From: Candidatus Aminicenantota bacterium
Lineage (GTDB): Bacteria > Acidobacteriota > Aminicenantia > S016-38
Direction: 5' to 3'
NCBI GenBank assembly: GCA_026987025.1
Contig: JALSNJ010000040.1
Span: forward strand, 230,713 to 266,049
Length of the DNA stretch: 35,337 nt
A program made the translations under genes and the position numbers. The notes beneath the pieces are model-generated. The model did not search any database and was not told the DNA's origin. It was given only the letters and a program-made list of their open reading frames with translations. Positions within the stretch are counted from its first letter, which is position 1. The number at the start of each line of letters is the position of its first letter. Below are positions 32,109-35,337 of this stretch, one piece after another.

Positions 32109-33444
32109 AGATGAAAGGCCAGCGGCCGAGGCCCTTAGAGAATTTCTTCTGTCCAGGGGAGACCAGGCGGAGGTAGCCGAAAGCGGGGCCCAGGGCATAG
32201 AAAAATTCAACCAGGACAGCTTTGATGTGGTTCTCCTGGACTGGAAGCTTCCCGATATGATAGGAGATGAGGTTTTTAGAGAGCTCAAGAGGATAAATCC
32301 CTTGGCCCTGGTGATATTCATTACAGCCTTCGCCATGGTGGAGAGAGCGGTGAAAGTCCTTAAGGAAGGAGCCTTCTATTATATGACCAAACCCATAGAA
32401 TTGGATCAACTGGACCACCTTTTGAAGGAGGCGGAGGAGAAGATAAACTTAAGGAGAGAGGTGGAAGTCTTAAGGGAAGTCCTGGGGGAGAAGTATACCT
32501 TTGAAAACTTCGTGGCAAAGTCAAAGAAGATGCAGGAGGTCCTTTCCCTGGCGGTAAGGGCCGCCAGCTCCAATGCTACCATACTGATAACCGGGGAAAG
32601 CGGAACCGGCAAGGAGAGGATTGCCAGGATAATTCACCACGCCTCCCCCAGGTCTAAAGGCCCCTTCATAGCCGTTAACCTCGCCGCCATTCCGGAGACC
32701 CTGATAGAGAGCGAGCTTTTCGGTGCTGAGAGGGGGGCTTACACTGGAGCGGACAGGTCCAGACCGGGAAAATTTGAACTTGCTTCGGGGGGGACCCTTT
32801 TTTTAGACGAAATCTCCGAAATTCCCCCGGCAATCCAGGTTAAACTTCTGAGAGTCCTTCAGGAGAGGGAGCTCCAGAGGCTGGGCTCCTCAAGAACGAT
32901 AAGGGTGGATGTAAGGATCATTTCCGCCACCAACAAAAACCTTCAGGAGCTTGTTGAAAAGGGAGAGTTCAGAAGCGATCTCTATTACCGCCTCAATGTA
33001 ATAGAGATAAAACTGCCCCCTCTCAGGGAAAGGAGGGAGGAGATACCCGAGCTGGTAGGTCTTTTCATCAAGAAATTCTCCGCTTATAACGGGAAAGAGA
33101 TAAAGGGTATAACCCGGGAAGCTCTGGATGCCCTTATGAAATACAGTTTCCCCGGAAACATCCGGGAGCTGGAAAACATGATAGAAAGGGCGGTGATTTT
33201 GACCCGGGGACAGTACATAGGGCTGGAAGACCTACCTCCCCACATTTTCCATAAAAAGCCTGGGGGAGGAAGCCTTCAGGAGAGACTACATCAGGAGGAA
33301 AGGAGGATAATAAGAGAGGCCCTGGAAGAAAGCGGCTGGAATCAGAGCGAAGCTGCCCGCCGCCTGGGAATTTCTGAAAGTACCTTACGCTACCGCATGA
33401 AAATCCTGGGCCTTAACAAGTCAAAAAAGGGTAGAAGTGCTTGA
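32089..33444 (+). CDS. NtrC-family sigma-54-dependent response regulator
   Basis: Residues 1-120 are a receiver with acidic pocket E7-D8 and phosphoacceptor D51. The AAA+ domain (about 138-370) has Walker A GESGTGKE, the sigma-54 contact loop GAYTGA (a common form of GAFTGA), and Walker B GGTLFLDEI. The C-terminus has a Fis-type helix-turn-helix (NQSEAARRLGISESTLRYRM). It should hydrolyse ATP to open sigma-54 promoters. ATG 32089 follows GGAG by 7 bp and starts the receiver at MRILIIEDE; TTG 32083 is less likely. Three sigma-54 promoters within 7 kb, one heading its own operon, are natural targets, so positive autoregulation is expected. Confidence 0.96.
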   Translation: MRILIIEDERPAAEALREFLLSRGDQAEVAESGAQGIEKFNQDSFDVVLLDWKLPDMIGDEVFRELKRINPLALVIFITAFAMVERAVKVLKEGAFYYMTKPIELDQLDHLLKEAEEKINLRREVEVLREVLGEKYTFENFVAKSKKMQEVLSLAVRAASSNATILITGESGTGKERIARIIHHASPRSKGPFIAVNLAAIPETLIESELFGAERGAYTGADRSRPGKFELASGGTLFLDEISEIPPAIQVKLLRVLQERELQRLGSSRTIRVDVRIISATNKNLQELVEKGEFRSDLYYRLNVIEIKLPPLRERREEIPELVGLFIKKFSAYNGKEIKGITREALDALMKYSFPGNIRELENMIERAVILTRGQYIGLEDLPPHIFHKKPGGGSLQERLHQEERRIIREALEESGWNQSEAARRLGISESTLRYRMKILGLNKSKKGRSA

Positions 33445-33458
33445 ATTAGAGAGCCGAT

Positions 33459-34112
33459 TTAGCGGAATCTTCTTCGCACCGGGGGCATTTCCCCGGTAAT
33501 TTTAAACACCTCGCTCCTGGCCACTTCCTTTTCGCCGGAAATAATAGAAAGGGTTAAAAATCTTCCCAGCAGGCCCTTCCCCTCGCATCTTGCCGGGACT
33601 TCCCAGGTAATGGAACCTGAACTTAAGGGAACCTGCCCCAGCGTGCAGAGCAGCCTCCCGCCCTCCCACAGGGAAAGCTTCCCCTTCCCTTTTCCCAGAG
33701 CAGGCCAGGAGACGGTTAACCTTTCCCCTACCCTGTAGAGGGGGGAATCGGGTCTGAGGGAAATGGAGGGCAAGGGGATTTTCCTTAGATAAAATAAGGG
33801 GCTTCTTGCCTCCCCTCCCTTCCATACTGCCTTAAGAAAATACATGCCTTCATTAAGGCCACCGCAGAGGTTTCTTTTGGGTATCCAAAAGAAACTTTTA
33901 TGGGTAAGATAAAGAGCTGAGGCTATCCTGCAGCTCTCCCCTAAGAATATGTCCAGTTTTACCGAGGTAGGGGAGTGAAAGCCCTTAAAATCCCACCTTA
34001 TCTGGTAGGGGCCGTTTCCAATGTATAAAACTTCTCCCTTTTTTGGGTTTTCAAACCGGAGCTGAGCAGACAATAGTGTCAATCCCAGAAGAAGAAAGGC
34101 CGAAAACTTCAC
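33459..34112 (-). CDS. Secreted Ig-like domain protein of unknown function
   Basis: The 217-residue product has a signal peptide (about 1-16) and two beta-sandwich-like halves. The first, NPKKGEVLYIGNGPYQIRWD, and the second, SPLYRVGERLTVSWPALGKG, share the 'P..G....G..Y.I.W' pattern of Ig-like extracellular domains. Two Cys near 57 and 79 in the first half and two near 154 and 172 in the second may form disulphides. GTG 34112 follows a TAAAAT box by 6 bp with no ribosome site, consistent with a leaderless start. It converges on the NtrC-type gene with 14 bp between stops. Function unknown. Confidence 0.72.
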   Translation of the reverse strand: MKFSAFLLLGLTLLSAQLRFENPKKGEVLYIGNGPYQIRWDFKGFHSPTSVKLDIFLGESCRIASALYLTHKSFFWIPKRNLCGGLNEGMYFLKAVWKGGEARSPLFYLRKIPLPSISLRPDSPLYRVGERLTVSWPALGKGKGKLSLWEGGRLLCTLGQVPLSSGSITWEVPARCEGKGLLGRFLTLSIISGEKEVARSEVFKITGEMPPVRRRFR

Positions 34113-34118
34113 CTTTAT

Positions 34119-34124
34119 ATTTTA
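34119..34124 (-). promoter_or_regulatory. -10 box of the 34112 gene, leaderless
   Basis: TAAAAT on the minus strand ends 6 bp before GTG 34112. The -35 position at 17-bp spacing is TTTATG, a weak match. Confidence 0.4.
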
Positions 34125-34266
34125 ACACAGCCCCCTTTTTACATAAAATCCCTGTTGCCCTCAAAGCCAGGACCATAAAGAGATTAAACAACGCTCAGGA
34201 GTTTTTGCCCTATAACTTTGATGAACTTTTAACGGAGGTAGGTTCTTTCAAAAGGAGGTTAACCAA

Positions 34267-34383
34267 ATGGCTGGTCTTCTACTCCCGCAGACCCACAGTC
34301 TCCCCTCTCTTCACTCCCCGATAAAATATCCCATGGAAGAAAAAAAATTTTCCCATATGTTATGGACCCATACATGGCCTTGA
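34267..34383 (+). CDS. Possible 38-residue small protein
   Basis: An ATG at 34267 follows AAAGGAGG (34251-34258) by 8 bp, an ideal ribosome site in otherwise empty DNA. The frame runs 38 codons to a TGA at 34381. The peptide (MAGLLLPQTHSLPSLHSP...) is neither clearly membrane-bound nor of a known family, and its stop overlaps the TTGACA of the next promoter. The ribosome site is the only real support. Confidence 0.2.
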   Translation: MAGLLLPQTHSLPSLHSPIKYPMEEKKFSHMLWTHTWP

Positions 34384-34408
34384 CAGCCCGGATCCTATGG
34401 TGTAATTT
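34380..34408 (+). promoter_or_regulatory. Candidate sigma-70 promoter of the FG-GAP gene
   Basis: A perfect TTGACA (34380-34385) is followed after 17 bp by TAATTT (34403-34408). The ATG at 34418 is only 9 bp further, and TGGAG lies between, so the leader would be very short. Confidence 0.4.
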
Positions 34409-34417
34409 ATTCTGGAG

Positions 34418-35337
34418 ATGAAAAGAGCAGGGGTTTTTATTCTTATTTTCCTGAACTTCGTGCTGTTTTTTCTTTTCTTTAAAAATTTTTTAAAACTCCA
34501 TTCTGAAAGCAAATTCAAGGTTAAATTATTAAGGTTCTACAGGACCGCCTTTCCCGTGGATGTGGACGGCGATGGAAGGAAGGAACTTCTGGTAAAAAGC
34601 GATTACCCCATGATAAAGGGGAAGGCGGAGTGTACGGTTTTTAAGCCCTTCGTGGAGAAAAGCGTGGGGGAGTTCTTCGGAGAATTTCTCTTCCCCAGGG
34701 GATTTCTTTACATAGGGAGCCTGGAGGAGAACGGAAGGATACTATACAAGTTCGTTGGAAAGGAAGGGAAGGACATAGGGGAGATAGTCACTACCAATCA
34801 GGGGAAGGTCTTGAGGAGGAGGAAGTTTGAAACCCCGGAAGGGTTTGACGAGTACTTTCCCTTCTCCCCCGCATGGTGGTGGACCTGGACGGAGACGGGA
34901 GGATGGAACTCATCGGAGGATATTCCAATACCTACGGTCCCTATCCCAGAGGCCTCGTTGCCTTTGACCTTGAATCGGGTAAATTTCTATGGGACTACAG
35001 GTTGGGTCCTATCCCCGCCCCTCCCATAATAGTTGAAGACCTGAACGGGGACGGAAAAAAGGAAATAATTTTCGGGACCGCAGCCGTCAACAATGGGGTT
35101 GAATGCAACGGAATGCCTGACGACCAGAGCTACCTCATAGCCCTTGACTGGAGGGGCAGGGAGATGTGGAAGAGGCTTCTGGGAGGATGGTATACCACCA
35201 TATTCACCTCCTACGGTGACCTCAACGGTGACGGTAAACCGGAGATCGTGGCCACCAAAGAAGTTCACAGAGCGAGGGAAAAGGAGAGCGGGGAGATTTG
35301 GATATTTGACCTTCAGGGGAACCTGCTCAGGGAAAAG
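34418..35337 (+). CDS. FG-GAP/VCBS repeat protein with apparent frameshift, 3' truncated
   Basis: An N-terminal membrane anchor (about 4-24) is followed by a repeat protein with calcium-loop motifs of the FG-GAP type: DVDGDGRKELLV, DLDGDGRMELIG, DLNGDGKKEIIFG and DLNGDGKPEIVAT. The first frame holds through EGFDEYFPFSPA (to about 34872). After that the matching sequence continues one frame over, from ATG 34873 (MVVDLDGDGRMEL), open to the end of the window; the original frame runs to a stop at 35029 with unrelated, Trp- and Pro-rich sequence. Adding one C near 34872 (CCCGC to CCCGCC before ATGG) would restore FSPAMVVDLDGDG. Either the gene is broken or the sequence has a one-base error. The propeller domain probably faces outward; the C-terminus is unseen. 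Confidence 0.75.

Larger units (their letters stand above)
34113..34417. other. 305-bp divergent intergenic region
   Basis: This is the longest stretch without an assured gene. It holds the leaderless promoter of the 34112 gene at one end, a possible 38-codon reading frame in the middle and a sigma-70-type promoter for the FG-GAP gene at the other end. No tRNA, terminator-grade hairpin or repeat array is seen. Confidence 0.6.

Overview
The window reads as chromosomal DNA of a Gram-negative bacterium. It encodes secreted and outer-membrane-type beta-barrel proteins, lipoproteins, multihaem c-type cytochromes, a Hanks-type kinase, HD-GYP signalling and a sigma-54 regulon. The codon use (many AGG and ATA codons), the cytochromes and the mix of secreted beta-propeller and FG-GAP proteins recall Acidobacteriota/Aminicenantes-like or other deep-branching, possibly thermophilic lineages. 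That placement is a guess from style, not a demonstration. I see no insertion sequence, prophage or CRISPR array. Genes are packed tightly, with many 4-bp ATGA overlaps.

Layout. 1-915: 3' part of an MFS transporter. 920-3820 (-): zinc-ribbon Ser/Thr kinase with one membrane segment and a beta-propeller-like sensor. 4025-6520: pentahaem cytochrome plus a Cyc2-like cytochrome-porin. 6564-8035: a consensus promoter, a tRNA(CAU) and tilS as one transcription unit. 8026-10199 (-): rsmB and fmt. 10262-13776: an overlapping operon of STAS protein, GT-C-like membrane protein, zinc-finger methyltransferase and a UbiA enzyme that resembles decaprenyl-phosphate phosphoribosyltransferase. 13773-19307 (-): an operon of ribE, lipoprotein, purH, DUF3187-like protein and an AftA-like membrane glycosyltransferase. 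19357-22700: histidine kinase and a REC-GAF-PAS-PAS-HD-GYP regulator. 22725-25296: M3 peptidase and dUTPase. 25338-26156: unknown membrane protein.

The most coherent candidate system is 26268-33444. Three TGGCAC-N5-TTGC sequences with exact GG-N10-GC spacing fit the sigma-54 -24/-12 consensus. One precedes a secreted beta-propeller protein. The other two form a near mirror-image divergent pair between a DUF2202 ferritin-like protein and an operon of a secreted His-rich TSP3 protein, a beta-barrel protein, a small secreted protein, a histidine kinase and an NtrC-type activator. Repeats resembling enhancer sites lie between the two divergent promoters. The arrangement recalls ZraP-ZraSR, but with different envelope proteins.

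A second theme is leaderless transcription. At five starts (ribE, the 19357 kinase, dut, the 25338 gene and the 34112 gene) a -10 hexamer ends exactly 6 bp before the start codon and no Shine-Dalgarno sequence is apparent. tilS begins 8 bp after the tRNA 3' end, so tRNA processing could also leave it almost leaderless. The window ends in an FG-GAP protein interrupted by an apparent one-base frameshift.
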